A DNA stretch of 64,000 nt from Solitalea lacus (lineage in GTDB: Bacteria; Bacteroidota; Bacteroidia; Sphingobacteriales; Sphingobacteriaceae): positions 3,026,200-3,090,199 of the forward strand of contig NZ_CP091740.1 in assembly GCF_022014595.1 (NCBI RefSeq), in the 5' to 3' direction. Under the pieces are notes generated by a model. The model searched no databases. It saw only the letters and a list, made by a program, of their open reading frames with translations, and had not been told where the DNA came from. The translations under genes were made by a program, and so were the position numbers. Positions 32,575-41,067 of the stretch are shown here, piece by piece. How positions within the stretch are numbered: position 1 is the stretch's first letter; each line of letters begins with the position of its first letter.

Positions 32575-34228
32575 CCAATCGACAAATTTACTAAGTCGTT
32601 TAAACCGAAAGGCATTTTTATTAAGGGCCGGAATTGGCTTAACCGCAGCCATTGCAGGTGGTTACCTCTTTAAACGAAAAAGATCAGCAAAAACGGCACA
32701 TATTAATGGCTCTATCATAGGGGCCAATGCTAAAATTGGTCATTTGCTCAGGGATAAACTTTCAATTCCTCAACCCTCTACGACAGAAGAGGTTGATTAT
32801 TTAATTGTAGGTGGAGGTATTTCCGGATTATCGGCAGCAAGAATGCTAAAAAAACAAGGTGTTTCTAATTTCAAACTGATTGAAATGGATAAGCATACTG
32901 GCGGAAATTCTTCAAAAGGTGAGAATAAGGTTTCTGCATATCCTTGGGGTGCACACTACTTACCTATCCCCGATCTATCAGATACTGTTATTATTGATTT
33001 TTTACAAGAGATTGGCAGCATTACCGGATTTGATGCCGAAGGCCTGCCGATTTATAACGAATATCACCTTTGTTTTGAGCCCGAAGAACGCCTCTATTAT
33101 AAAGGCCAGTGGCAAGAAGGATTAATTCCCAACTCAGGACTATCAGCTATTGAAAAAGAGGAAATAAGTCGTTTTATCAGACTAATGGATACTTATCGGA
33201 ACTGTAAAGGAAATGATGGTAAATATGCCTTTTCTTTTCCTGTAAAAAACAGTTCTTCTGATAAACAGTTTACTGATTTAGATAAAATAAGCTTTTCTGC
33301 ATTTTTAGAGCAGCAAAAATTCAGCTCTCCTCAACTGCTTTGGTACTTGAATTACGCCTGTAAAGATGATTTTGGCAGCACAATACAAGAAACTTCTGCG
33401 TGGGCCGGCATTTGTTACTTTGCAGGTCGCAAAGGGAAAGCATCAAACGCTAAAAACGGCGATTTACTTACTTGGCCCGAGGGAAATGCCTGGCTTGCGG
33501 ATCAACTACGCAATCAAGTTACTGAACATATTATTGTTAATCAGTTGGCATATAAAATTCAGTTAAAGCAAGATGGCGTGGAGATAGAAATCTACGATAC
33601 GGTATCAGCAAAAAGCAAAACCATAAAAGCCAAAAAGGCTTTGCTGGCTACCCCGCAGTTTGTAAATCAACGTTTGTTGAACAATGTAAAATCCATACGT
33701 AACACTAGTTTCTACGAACAGTTTAACTACGCCCCTTGGATGATTACCAATATTACCATTAATCAATTACCTGATGCAAAAGGAATTGGATTATGCTGGG
33801 ATAACGTTTTGTATGACAGCCCTTCGGTTGGCTATGTGAATGCATGTCACCAGCACATTAATCAAACTGAAAAAAAGAAAGTATTAACTTATTACCTTCC
33901 ACTCACCGGTAAAGAGCCTAAAATACAACGATTAGCGGCCTTTTCGCGCAGTTATCAAGATTGGGTTGATCTAATATGCCAAGACATGGAACGATCGCAC
34001 CCAGGTATTACGCCGTCTATTGAAATGATTGACATTTGGATTTGGGGTCATGGCATGATAAGACCTCAGCCAGGTTTTATATGGGGCGAAGGAAAGCAAA
34101 CAGCGGCACAACCAATTGACAATAAAATCTACTTCGCTCATTCAGATTTAAGCGGTATTTCAATTTTTGAGGAAGCCTTTCATCAGGGAATAGATGCAGC
34201 CGTAAGCATGTTGACCAAACAAAGTTAA
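32546..34228 (+). CDS. FAD-dependent amine oxidase-like protein with N-terminal membrane anchor
   Basis: The protein has 560 residues; a start at 32552 is equally possible. Basic residues and a hydrophobic helix (about 23-42, AFLLRAGIGLTAAIAGGY) act as anchor or export signal without a clear twin-arginine. The FAD-binding site follows: VDYLIVGGGISGLSAARML (GGGISG at 89-94) and LIEMDKHTGGNS. The C-terminal GHGMIRPQPGF and IYFAHSDLSGISIFEEAFHQG fit flavin amine oxidases that clamp FAD at the end. Substrates may be polyamines or a lipid/peptide-linked amine; this is inferred from neighbours. Overlap with the SpeE-like gene suggests translational coupling. Confidence 0.82.
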   Translation: MKMSGQNTYNQSTNLLSRLNRKAFLLRAGIGLTAAIAGGYLFKRKRSAKTAHINGSIIGANAKIGHLLRDKLSIPQPSTTEEVDYLIVGGGISGLSAARMLKKQGVSNFKLIEMDKHTGGNSSKGENKVSAYPWGAHYLPIPDLSDTVIIDFLQEIGSITGFDAEGLPIYNEYHLCFEPEERLYYKGQWQEGLIPNSGLSAIEKEEISRFIRLMDTYRNCKGNDGKYAFSFPVKNSSSDKQFTDLDKISFSAFLEQQKFSSPQLLWYLNYACKDDFGSTIQETSAWAGICYFAGRKGKASNAKNGDLLTWPEGNAWLADQLRNQVTEHIIVNQLAYKIQLKQDGVEIEIYDTVSAKSKTIKAKKALLATPQFVNQRLLNNVKSIRNTSFYEQFNYAPWMITNITINQLPDAKGIGLCWDNVLYDSPSVGYVNACHQHINQTEKKKVLTYYLPLTGKEPKIQRLAAFSRSYQDWVDLICQDMERSHPGITPSIEMIDIWIWGHGMIRPQPGFIWGEGKQTAAQPIDNKIYFAHSDLSGISIFEEAFHQGIDAAVSMLTKQS

Positions 34229-34239
34229 ACTATTGATTT

Positions 34240-35283
34240 ATGCCACTTAAGCAATACTGGATAAACTCTTTAAATGCCGATTTAGCATTTATCATTGCTC
34301 CCCCTTTTATTTCCTTGCTGGCTGTAATTATGTTTCCTGAACATTTTCAACAAGCTTCCGGCATACCCACTATCTATTGGGTTATCCTAATTTTGCTGAT
34401 TGACGTTGCTCACGTATACACCACCTTATATCAAACTTATTTTAATCCGAGCCGATTAAAACAGCATCAATCTCTTTATTTGGCTATCCCTGCTTTGTGC
34501 TATATAACAGGAGTGTTGCTTCATACTATTGATAGCATGCTTTTTTGGCGAATATTGGCTTATTTAGCCGTATATCATTTTGTAAAGCAACAGTATGGGT
34601 TTATGCGACTTTATTCTCGTCACGAGGAATTACCCTCTTGGAGTAAAAAAATCGATGTACTTATTATTTATAGTTCAACCCTGTACCCAATACTTTATTG
34701 GCATTTAACTGATGATAGAAATTTCAATTGGTTCATTGAAGACGAGTTCTTTACTTTTCAGTCAGATCTGTTATTAACCCTGATATCATCCTTATACATC
34801 GTTATTATTAGTATTTACGTGGCTAAAGAACTGTATCGGAGCATCCTTCATAAGCAAATCAACCTACCCAAAAACTTAATCATCCTTGGCACCGGATTAT
34901 CCTGGTATTTTGGCATTGTACATTATAATGGAGACATGGCCTTTACTACTTTAAATGTTGTTTCTCATGGCATTCCATACATGGCCTTAGTTTGGTTCAG
35001 ACAGAAAAAAGAAAATCCAGTCTATAAAAGCCCTTTGTTACAAAAACTAAAAAGCCCTTATGGGTTGTTCGTGTTTTTCGGCATTATAGCAGTATTAGCT
35101 TATTTAGAAGAAGGTTTATGGGATGGTTTTATATGGCGTGAGCATAAGTCGGTTTTCGGCATATTTAGTTTACTTCCGGAAATAAGTAGTAAAGAGATGT
35201 TGGCATTATTGGTTCCCTTGTTATCCTTACCCCAGTCGACACACTATGTATTAGATGGTTTTATATGGAAACAGGGACATTAA
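34240..35283 (+). CDS. Polytopic membrane protein with conserved-looking His motifs (polyamine cassette)
   Basis: The 347-residue protein has about eight to ten membrane helices. Polar motifs sit within or next to helices: DVAHVYTTLYQTYF, YHFVKQQYGFMRLYSR, VVSHGIPYMALVWF and LPQSTHYVLDGFIWK. Histidines and glutamines in membrane segments are reminiscent of metal- or heme-binding membrane enzymes, but I do not recognise a named family. It starts 11 bp after the FAD gene and ends the cassette. A membrane oxidase, desaturase-like enzyme or transporter partner of the FAD protein is possible; unresolved. Confidence 0.75.
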   Translation: MPLKQYWINSLNADLAFIIAPPFISLLAVIMFPEHFQQASGIPTIYWVILILLIDVAHVYTTLYQTYFNPSRLKQHQSLYLAIPALCYITGVLLHTIDSMLFWRILAYLAVYHFVKQQYGFMRLYSRHEELPSWSKKIDVLIIYSSTLYPILYWHLTDDRNFNWFIEDEFFTFQSDLLLTLISSLYIVIISIYVAKELYRSILHKQINLPKNLIILGTGLSWYFGIVHYNGDMAFTTLNVVSHGIPYMALVWFRQKKENPVYKSPLLQKLKSPYGLFVFFGIIAVLAYLEEGLWDGFIWREHKSVFGIFSLLPEISSKEMLALLVPLLSLPQSTHYVLDGFIWKQGH

Positions 35284-35369
35284 TTCTAACTTGAACGCCT
35301 GTTCCTCTATAGATATATTCTTCAAGTTGCCGATTTGTGATCGTATCATTTGTTTTCATAGCACTTAAA

Positions 35370-35396
35370 AAAGCAGCCTTTGGGGAAGACTGCTTT
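35370..35396 (+). terminator. Hairpin terminator after the polyamine cassette
   Basis: AAAGCAG (35370-35376) pairs with CTGCTTT (35390-35396), followed by a T-rich stretch. It lies 87 bp after the stop at 35283. The remaining spacer to 35532 shows no supported gene. Confidence 0.55.
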
Positions 35397-35532
35397 CATT
35401 ACTATTTCTTTTTTATTAGTTGTATCTGCTCATGGAGCTACCAATGCATAGCTTAAGTATCTTTGAACCAATACGGAATCAACCAGCTGCACACATCAGC
35501 ATTGGTAAAAAGGCCCCATCAAGCTTAAACCA

Positions 35533-35727
35533 TTAAACTTTGGATTTAGCTTTACACATTAACACTACCAGCCAAAGAAGGCTAAATGGCAATATTATCC
35601 TACTAATCAAACTGAGCTTCAAAAGAGTTGCTGCAAATGGCCAGTGATTAAAACCGGCAATACCTCCTAGAACAATGATGATCATCAAAAGCGCATTGAT
35701 AAAGATAGATACTTTTTTCATTAACAT
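35533..35727 (-). CDS. Small two-span membrane protein
   Basis: The start at 35727 (MLMKKVSIF) is preferred over 35799, because the longer form overlaps the lipoprotein gene. The 64-residue product has two hydrophobic helices (ALLMIIIVLGGIAGF and ILPFSLLWLVVLM) and a basic tail (CKAKSKV). No family recognised. It begins 11 bp after the stop of the upstream lipoprotein gene and is probably cotranscribed with it. Confidence 0.6.
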   Translation of the reverse strand: MLMKKVSIFINALLMIIIVLGGIAGFNHWPFAATLLKLSLISRIILPFSLLWLVVLMCKAKSKV

Positions 35728-35738
35728 ATTTTGGAGTT

Positions 35739-36368
35739 TTACAATTTGGTTAATGAAACATATGTTTTTTGATAGTTGCCGAAAAATCTTGTATCCCACA
35801 ATCGTTCATATGAAACACCACCAATGTAGACTGTCTCTACGGTAGCTCCAAATATAGTGTAGTTGGTACTGAAATCACCATTTGCGAAGGCGTGAGTATA
35901 CGTATGACTGCCGTAAGTGACGCCATCGACAGCAAAAACCGATGTAAGAACTTGATTGGGAATTCCATTGACAGTACCAACCCATACTGCAAGTTTAGAG
36001 GCAAATCCAATAGCCTGTAAATGAGGAAATGTAAAATAATGCACACCTGGTGAACCATAGCTTTGTTCGGATTCATCAAGCATATTACTGATATTCTCAG
36101 TACTTTGAGTTTCAGTTAGACGAATAGTAGTGTCTTTTCTCGAGGATAGATATTGGTTCAATTCGGTAAGACTATTAATCTTCTTTACGTTCTTTGAAGC
36201 AACCCTTTTACTTTTCTTAAATCCATTTTTGAGTAGCAAAGCTTCAGCTTTTTCCAGAAAGACTGCACTTTCTGGAGGATCTGGCATTTCTGATTCTTTG
36301 TTACAGGATACAGACAAGAATGCAATGATGATAGCAAAAGCAAGAGTAAATTTGTTTTTCTTTAGCAT
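35739..36368 (-). CDS. Hypothetical lipoprotein
   Basis: The protein is 209 residues. A lipobox (FLSVSC, C22) follows a hydrophobic signal, so it is an exported lipoprotein. A lysine-rich segment (about 45-65) precedes a beta-rich C-terminal half with aromatic patches (HYFTFPHLQAIGF, GSHTYTHAFANGDF, WDTRFFGNYQKTYV). No known domain is evident. It pairs with the small membrane protein that follows. Confidence 0.75.
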   Translation of the reverse strand: MLKKNKFTLAFAIIIAFLSVSCNKESEMPDPPESAVFLEKAEALLLKNGFKKSKRVASKNVKKINSLTELNQYLSSRKDTTIRLTETQSTENISNMLDESEQSYGSPGVHYFTFPHLQAIGFASKLAVWVGTVNGIPNQVLTSVFAVDGVTYGSHTYTHAFANGDFSTNYTIFGATVETVYIGGVSYERLWDTRFFGNYQKTYVSLTKL

Positions 36369-36754
36369 ATGAGTTAATTATTTAAACTCAAAATTAATAA
36401 ATATAACTAAAACAAATACTTTACTTCTAAACTATGTTAAATAGTTTTTTACGCTTTAAGCGGCGGTTGGAGCTGAACCGGCGGGACCTAAACAGTGATG
36501 ATACTGTTAGGTGTACTTGCTGCACGAACATTGTTTTTTTTTAGCCTGTATTATTATTAATCCCCAACTGGTTTAACTATAAACTGGTAGAGTTTTTTAC
36601 GCCTCGTCTATTTAAATCCAATTACATTCATAACTACCTCAAATACACAGATCACCAAAATTTATCAAAAGATTACACAAACGGTTGCGTAATATCGGAT
36701 TTAACGTCTTTTTTAAATTAAACTTATCTTAGGCCAGCAGAACATAAAACTTTA
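36369..36754. other. Gene-free spacer with hairpin and short direct repeats
   Basis: No credible gene in this 386-bp divergent spacer. It contains a bulged hairpin ACCTAAACAGT/ACTGTTAGGT (36486-36512). The 12-mer AGTTTTTTACGC occurs twice, near 36441 and near 36588. Control elements for the GH35 gene may lie here, but none fits a known consensus. Confidence 0.4.
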
Positions 36755-38620
36755 ATGAAAAAAACGTTATTACTGGCTCTAATGCTTTTTTCCGGCACTA
36801 CACTTTTTGCCCAAAAAGCTAAGCATTCTTTTAAGATTGAGAATGGTGATTTTATTTATGATGGCAAACCAATTCAATTGCACTCAGGTGAATTACACTT
36901 TGCCCGTGTACCTAAAGAATACTGGCGTCATCGTTTAAAAATGGTAAAAGCAATGGGCTTAAATGCCGTTGCAACCTATATTTTCTGGAACTACCATGAA
37001 GTGGCTCCGGGTGTATGGGATTTCAAAACTGATAACCGTAATATTTCTGAATTTGTAAAAATTGCTGGCGAAGAAGGTTTAATGGTAATCCTTCGTCCAG
37101 GACCATATGCTTGTGCTGAATGGGAATACGGAGGTTATCCTTGGTTTTTGCAAAATGTTGAAGGTTTAGAAGTAAGAAGAAACAATCCTAAATTTTTGGA
37201 GGCCTGCAAAGTCTATATTAATAAATTGGCTGCTGAAGTTAAAAACCTTCAAATAACAAAAGGAGGCCCCATTATTATGGTTCAGGCTGAAAATGAATTT
37301 GGTTCTTATGTTGCCCAACGTAAAGATATTCCATTAGCCGAACACAAACAGTACAGTGCTGCCATTAAACAACAACTGCTTGATGCAGGTTTTGATGTTC
37401 CTTTATTTACCTCTGATGGCAGCTGGTTATTTGAAGGCGGATCAATTGATGGAGCCTTACCTACTGCTAACGGTGAGGATAATATAGAGAATTTGAAAAA
37501 GGTTGTTAATCAATACAACGGTAATAAAGGCCCATATATGGTGGCTGAGTTTTACCCGGGCTGGTTAGATCATTGGGCCGAACCGTTTCCGAAAGTACCT
37601 ACAGAAGATGTGGTGAAACAAACAGAAAAGTATTTAAAAAATAATGTTTCATTTAATTACTACATGGTTCACGGTGGGACCAACTTTGGCTATACAACTG
37701 GAGCAAACTACGACAAAAATCATGATATTCAACCTGACATGACCAGCTATGATTATGATGCGCCAATTAGTGAAGCTGGCTGGGCTACTCCAAAATATCA
37801 GGCAATTCGTGAATTGTTAAAAAAACATGTTAGCTACAAAATACCTGAAGTCCCTGTTGCAAATAATGTAATTGAGATTCCTGAGATAAAACTCACAAAA
37901 TCGACTGCTTTGTTTGGCCTTAAGAGTTCAATTAAACCAATAGCTGATGACAAACCGCTAACATTTGAGCAATTGAACCAAGGGCATGGATTTGTGCTGT
38001 ACAGTAGAAAGTTTAATCAGCCTATTTCGGGTAAACTTGAACTAAATGGATTACGCGACTATGCTCTGATTTATGTTAACGGAGAAAAAGTAGCCGAGTT
38101 AAATCGTTACTATAAAAACTATACCTGCGAAATTGATATTCCGTTTAATGCCACAGTTGATATTTTGGTTGAAAATATGGGCCGTATAAACTATGGTGCC
38201 AAAATCACAGAGAACAATAAAGGGATCATTAGTCCGGTAATTATCAATGGTAATCAAATTACTGGCAACTGGCAGATGTATAAGATGCCATTGGAAGAGC
38301 AAAGTGAACTTTCCAAGTTAACTACCAAGGCCGAAGAAGGACAACCTACAGTACTTTCTGGCTCATTTAATTTAACAGAACTTGGAGACACCTTCCTGGA
38401 TATGGAACAATGGGGCAAAGGTATTGTATTTGTAAACGGACATCATTTAGGAAGATACTGGAGCGTAGGACCACAGCAAACGTTATACGTACCAGGCTGC
38501 TGGTTAAAAAAAGGTCAAAATGATATTGTGGTAGTTGAATTGAAACATATTCCGGGTACAACGTTAAAAGGAGTAAAAACTCCTGTGCTCGACAAGCTTA
38601 ATACAGATGTAAAACCTTAA
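36755..38620 (+). CDS. Exported glycoside hydrolase family 35 beta-galactosidase
   Basis: The 621-residue protein has a signal peptide (cleavage near TTLFAQ, 1-20). A GH35 TIM barrel covers about 25-340: YIFWNYHEVAPG, RPGPYACAEWEYGG, the acid/base E181 in QAENEFGSY, and the nucleophile E265 in VAEFYPGWLDHW. Two beta-sandwich jelly-roll domains follow, ending in GIVFVNGHHLGRYWSVGPQ and YVPGCWLKKGQND, typical of GH35. It removes terminal beta-galactosyl residues from oligosaccharides in the periplasm. No SusC/SusD or other carbohydrate gene is adjacent, so it is not in a polysaccharide-utilisation locus. Convergent with the NlpE-like gene across a strong terminator. Confidence 0.95.
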   Translation: MKKTLLLALMLFSGTTLFAQKAKHSFKIENGDFIYDGKPIQLHSGELHFARVPKEYWRHRLKMVKAMGLNAVATYIFWNYHEVAPGVWDFKTDNRNISEFVKIAGEEGLMVILRPGPYACAEWEYGGYPWFLQNVEGLEVRRNNPKFLEACKVYINKLAAEVKNLQITKGGPIIMVQAENEFGSYVAQRKDIPLAEHKQYSAAIKQQLLDAGFDVPLFTSDGSWLFEGGSIDGALPTANGEDNIENLKKVVNQYNGNKGPYMVAEFYPGWLDHWAEPFPKVPTEDVVKQTEKYLKNNVSFNYYMVHGGTNFGYTTGANYDKNHDIQPDMTSYDYDAPISEAGWATPKYQAIRELLKKHVSYKIPEVPVANNVIEIPEIKLTKSTALFGLKSSIKPIADDKPLTFEQLNQGHGFVLYSRKFNQPISGKLELNGLRDYALIYVNGEKVAELNRYYKNYTCEIDIPFNATVDILVENMGRINYGAKITENNKGIISPVIINGNQITGNWQMYKMPLEEQSELSKLTTKAEEGQPTVLSGSFNLTELGDTFLDMEQWGKGIVFVNGHHLGRYWSVGPQQTLYVPGCWLKKGQNDIVVVELKHIPGTTLKGVKTPVLDKLNTDVKP

Positions 38621-38633
38621 CCAATATTAAAAA

Positions 38634-38663
38634 AGAAACCCGGGTCATTTAACCTGGGTTTTC
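38634..38663. terminator. Bidirectional terminator between GH35 and NlpE-like genes
   Basis: AGAAACCCGGGT (38634-38645) pairs with ACCTGGGTTTTCT (from 38652), with flanking A- and T-runs on both sides. It lies between stops at 38620 and 38675. Confidence 0.8.
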
Positions 38664-38674
38664 TTTTTTAACAT

Positions 38675-39160
38675 TTATCGTTTACTTAAAATGTAATTAA
38701 GCTTCGAATCTATTCGTTTCCGATCCTTATCCAACATTAGCAATTCATCTTTTTCGCTTAGCCTTACGAAATACCGCTCCTTATCCACTTTACCAAAATT
38801 GATTACATATAGAGTTGCATCGACATCATCTTCAAATCCTTTTACCGTATTATACTTCCCATTAGTCACAAAAGGTTTTCCATCCCCTTTACCCATATAA
38901 GTTTCTTTTAATACAAATGTATTGTCGCTATACAACTCCAGTTCGGTTTGTAAACCCCTGCAATCTGCACAAGGCAATATACCGGTATATGCCATCAACA
39001 TGTTTTTAGGTTTCTCTAGAGTTATTGAATCATCATCTTCAATGGAATCCATTAACGATTCAATACTATCTGCCGACGCCTCTGCCGCTTTTTGTTTCAG
39101 GTTTGATTGACATGAAGACAGAAAAATAACTCCCCAAAAAACTAAAAAATAATACTTCAT
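38675..39160 (-). CDS. NlpE-like lipoprotein
   Basis: The 161-residue protein has a lipobox (FLSSC, C17). An acidic linker (SLMDSIEDDDSI) is followed by the NlpE N-terminal signature YTGILPCADCRGLQTELEL with its CxxC, then TFVLKETYMGKGDG. In enterobacteria NlpE senses envelope and copper stress via the Cpx system. Bacteroidota homologues share the domain but no Cpx partner is visible here. Probably an outer-membrane lipoprotein of envelope stress or metal handling. Confidence 0.85.
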   Translation of the reverse strand: MKYYFLVFWGVIFLSSCQSNLKQKAAEASADSIESLMDSIEDDDSITLEKPKNMLMAYTGILPCADCRGLQTELELYSDNTFVLKETYMGKGDGKPFVTNGKYNTVKGFEDDVDATLYVINFGKVDKERYFVRLSEKDELLMLDKDRKRIDSKLNYILSKR

Positions 39161-39335
39161 AAGAGCTCATAGTTAATATACGTTTTAAGGTAACAAAAAG
39201 AATGCATATAAAATATTTACGCTATATAGAATAATATCGGGTCATAGAGCCTTTACCCCCACTGAAACAGAACTATCAACTGAATACGTTTAAAGCCTTG
39301 TTGAATACATATGCAATTGTAAAACTTTCATCAAA

Positions 39336-39361
39336 CTATTGTATTATTCATGATACAATAG
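39336..39361. promoter_or_regulatory. Inverted repeat CTATTGTAT / ATACAATAG
   Basis: A perfect 9-bp inverted repeat with an 8-bp spacer (39336-39344, 39353-39361) lies in the 394-bp spacer before the first PepSY-like gene. A related palindrome TTGTATACAA occurs about 180 bp before the second paralogue (near 40316-40325). A shared operator is possible. Confidence 0.4.
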
Positions 39362-39440
39362 CGTCAGAATGATACATTAAAAACACACTCTTTGATACAC
39401 AAATAACACACTGAACAACAATACTTTACATAATTTCATA

Positions 39441-39478
39441 TTAATCAAAACGAACACCATACTAATCAAAACGAACAC
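39441..39478 (+). promoter_or_regulatory. Direct repeat (T/C)TAATCAAAACGAACAC x2, 21 bp apart
   Basis: Two 17-bp copies differing at the first base only (39441-39457, 39462-39478) are spaced exactly two helical turns, about 80-115 bp before the first PepSY-like gene. A related single copy (TAAATCAACCAAAACGAATA, 40351-40370) precedes the second paralogue. Likely activator binding sites; the regulator is unknown. Confidence 0.5.
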
Positions 39479-39554
39479 AAGGAACTTTAAATTTTAACAA
39501 ATGTTTTTAAACGATAATAACTAACGGGTTCTGTACCTTATTAACTAACACTAA

Positions 39555-40091
39555 ATGATCAAAACCATGAAAAAGCTATTTATTTCACTCACCCTAACGT
39601 TAGCAATTACATCTTTAATTGCGGGCAAATCCTTGGCACAGGTTCAACTTCCTGAAGTAACTGTTACCACTACCTCAACCGGTGCCGTTGTTGATCAAAA
39701 AATAACAGATGCATTCAGCAAATCTTTCTCAACCGCCAGCAATATGCAATGGTACTCGGTTGATAATAACAAACGTTACCTGGTAAACTTCACCATGGAT
39801 GACTTGAGAAACCATGTTCTTTATACAAAGAAAGGCGCGATAATCTATCATATTATATACGGATTTGAAAAAAATTTACCAATGACACTTAACTCACAAG
39901 TAAAAGGTAAATATGGTGCGTACAGTATTACTTCGGCAATAAATGTTAAACAAAATCAACGAAATATCTGGATGATTAACCTTGAAGACACTAAAGGTTA
40001 TGTTTTAGTACGAATGGCTGATGGACAAATGGACGAAATGCGAAAAATTACTAAAGCGCAGTTAGAACTTGTCGGACTGGCTAAAAATTAA
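39555..40091 (+). CDS. PepSY-like secreted protein, copy 1
   Basis: The 178-residue protein (a start at 39567, MKKLF, is possible) has a signal peptide ending GKSLAQ. A hydroxyl-rich stretch (VTVTTTSTGAVV) is followed by KITDAFSKSF, MQWYSVDNNKRYLVNFTMDD, KGAIIYHIIYGFEKNLP and the C-terminal INLEDTKGYVLVRMADGQM. This resembles small periplasmic PepSY-like proteins of Bacteroidota, but the match is loose. It is a paralogue of the next gene, at roughly half identity by eye. Periplasmic or surface location; function unknown. Ends at a strong terminator. Confidence 0.75.
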   Translation: MIKTMKKLFISLTLTLAITSLIAGKSLAQVQLPEVTVTTTSTGAVVDQKITDAFSKSFSTASNMQWYSVDNNKRYLVNFTMDDLRNHVLYTKKGAIIYHIIYGFEKNLPMTLNSQVKGKYGAYSITSAINVKQNQRNIWMINLEDTKGYVLVRMADGQMDEMRKITKAQLELVGLAKN

Positions 40092-40127
40092 TTACCAAAG
40101 GGAGATAGGATAAAATTGGACGGGCTT

Positions 40128-40169
40128 GTGCGCAACCTTTAATCAATTGTGATACAAAAGGTTGCGCAC
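40128..40169 (+). terminator. Strong terminator after PepSY-like copy 1
   Basis: GTGCGCAACCTTT (40128-40140) pairs perfectly with AAAGGTTGCGCAC (40157-40169), followed by TTTGTTATT. It separates the two paralogues, which are therefore transcribed independently. Confidence 0.85.
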
Positions 40170-40423
40170 TTTGTTATTATAAATCACTCTTTTTACTCAA
40201 AAACTAAACTAAACGTCCGCAAGCAGAAGATTTATTAAAAAGTAAGTTAAACATATGCAAACAAAAATCAATGCGTATAAATACCTATAATGCAATATGT
40301 ATTACACTAAATCATTGTATACAAACAATTTACATATTAAATTAGCCTCATAAATCAACCAAAACGAATAATATCGTTAGCAGTATCTACTTAAATTAAC
40401 CGAGTTATTAAAGCATTAAATTT

Positions 40424-40431
40424 TAGCTTTG
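40424..40431 (+). promoter_or_regulatory. -7 box TAGCTTTG before PepSY-like copy 2
   Basis: TAGCTTTG matches TAnnTTTG and lies 70 bp before the start at 40501. No good -33 match. Confidence 0.4.
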
Positions 40432-40500
40432 CTCAATTGGCCGCACGTTTACCAAAGTTGAAGTTCTGATGCCAATTATCACATCTAAAATTATTAAGCC

Positions 40501-41013
40501 ATGAAAAAGTTAGTTATTTCTTCAGCCCTAAGCTGTGCATTAAGTGTATTTGCTATAGCTAACGTTTCTGCACAAGTGCAACTACCTGAAATTACCGTAA
40601 CAAGCACTGCATCTGGCTCAGAAGTGAGTGCTAAGGTTACAAAAGCATTTAGCGAAACCTTTAAAAACGTCAAAGATGTTCGTTGGTATGAAATCAATAA
40701 GCGCTATCTGGTAAAATTCATTATGGATGACTTACGCAATCATGCAGTTTATGCAAAGAATGGCCATTTGATTTATCAGATCACTTATGGATTTGAAAAA
40801 AATCTTCCAATGGATTTAAGTGCACAAGTAAAAGACAAATACTACTCTTATGACATTGTGTCGGCCATAAATATTAAGCAAGACGGACATAATGCATGGA
40901 TTGTAAATCTAGAAGACATCCGATATCTTTTGATGGTTCGATTGGCCGATGGCGATATGAGTGAAATAAAACGACTTACAAAATCATCTCCTCAATTAGA
41001 CGCATCACGTTAA
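40501..41013 (+). CDS. PepSY-like secreted protein, copy 2
   Basis: The 170-residue protein has a signal peptide ending ANVSAQ. The body is colinear with copy 1: VQLPEITVTSTASGS, KVTKAFSETF, VRWYEINKRYLVKFIMDDLRNH, LIYQITYGFEKNLPMDLS and WIVNLEDIRYLLMVRLADGDM. The tandem arrangement and shared upstream motifs show gene duplication with separate promoters. Function unknown; exported. Confidence 0.75.
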   Translation: MKKLVISSALSCALSVFAIANVSAQVQLPEITVTSTASGSEVSAKVTKAFSETFKNVKDVRWYEINKRYLVKFIMDDLRNHAVYAKNGHLIYQITYGFEKNLPMDLSAQVKDKYYSYDIVSAINIKQDGHNAWIVNLEDIRYLLMVRLADGDMSEIKRLTKSSPQLDASR

Positions 41014-41014
41014 T

Positions 41015-41048
41015 AAAAAAGGTGGAATGCTTACATTCCACCTTTTTT
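41015..41048. terminator. Perfect bidirectional terminator between PepSY-like copy 2 and valS
   Basis: AAAAAAGGTGGAATG (41015-41029) and CATTCCACCTTTTTT (41034-41048) form a 15-bp perfect stem with a 4-base loop and A/T runs on both sides. It serves both convergent genes. Confidence 0.9.
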
Positions 41049-41067
41049 ATATACTATTACGCCACGT

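Noticed and set aside
35268-35360. 32-residue minus-strand frame overlapping the end of the cassette
   Set aside because: Too short, overlaps the stop of the preceding gene and lacks promoter support.
35458-35465. TATCTTTG promoter-like box on the plus strand
   Set aside because: No plus-strand gene follows; a chance match to a short consensus.
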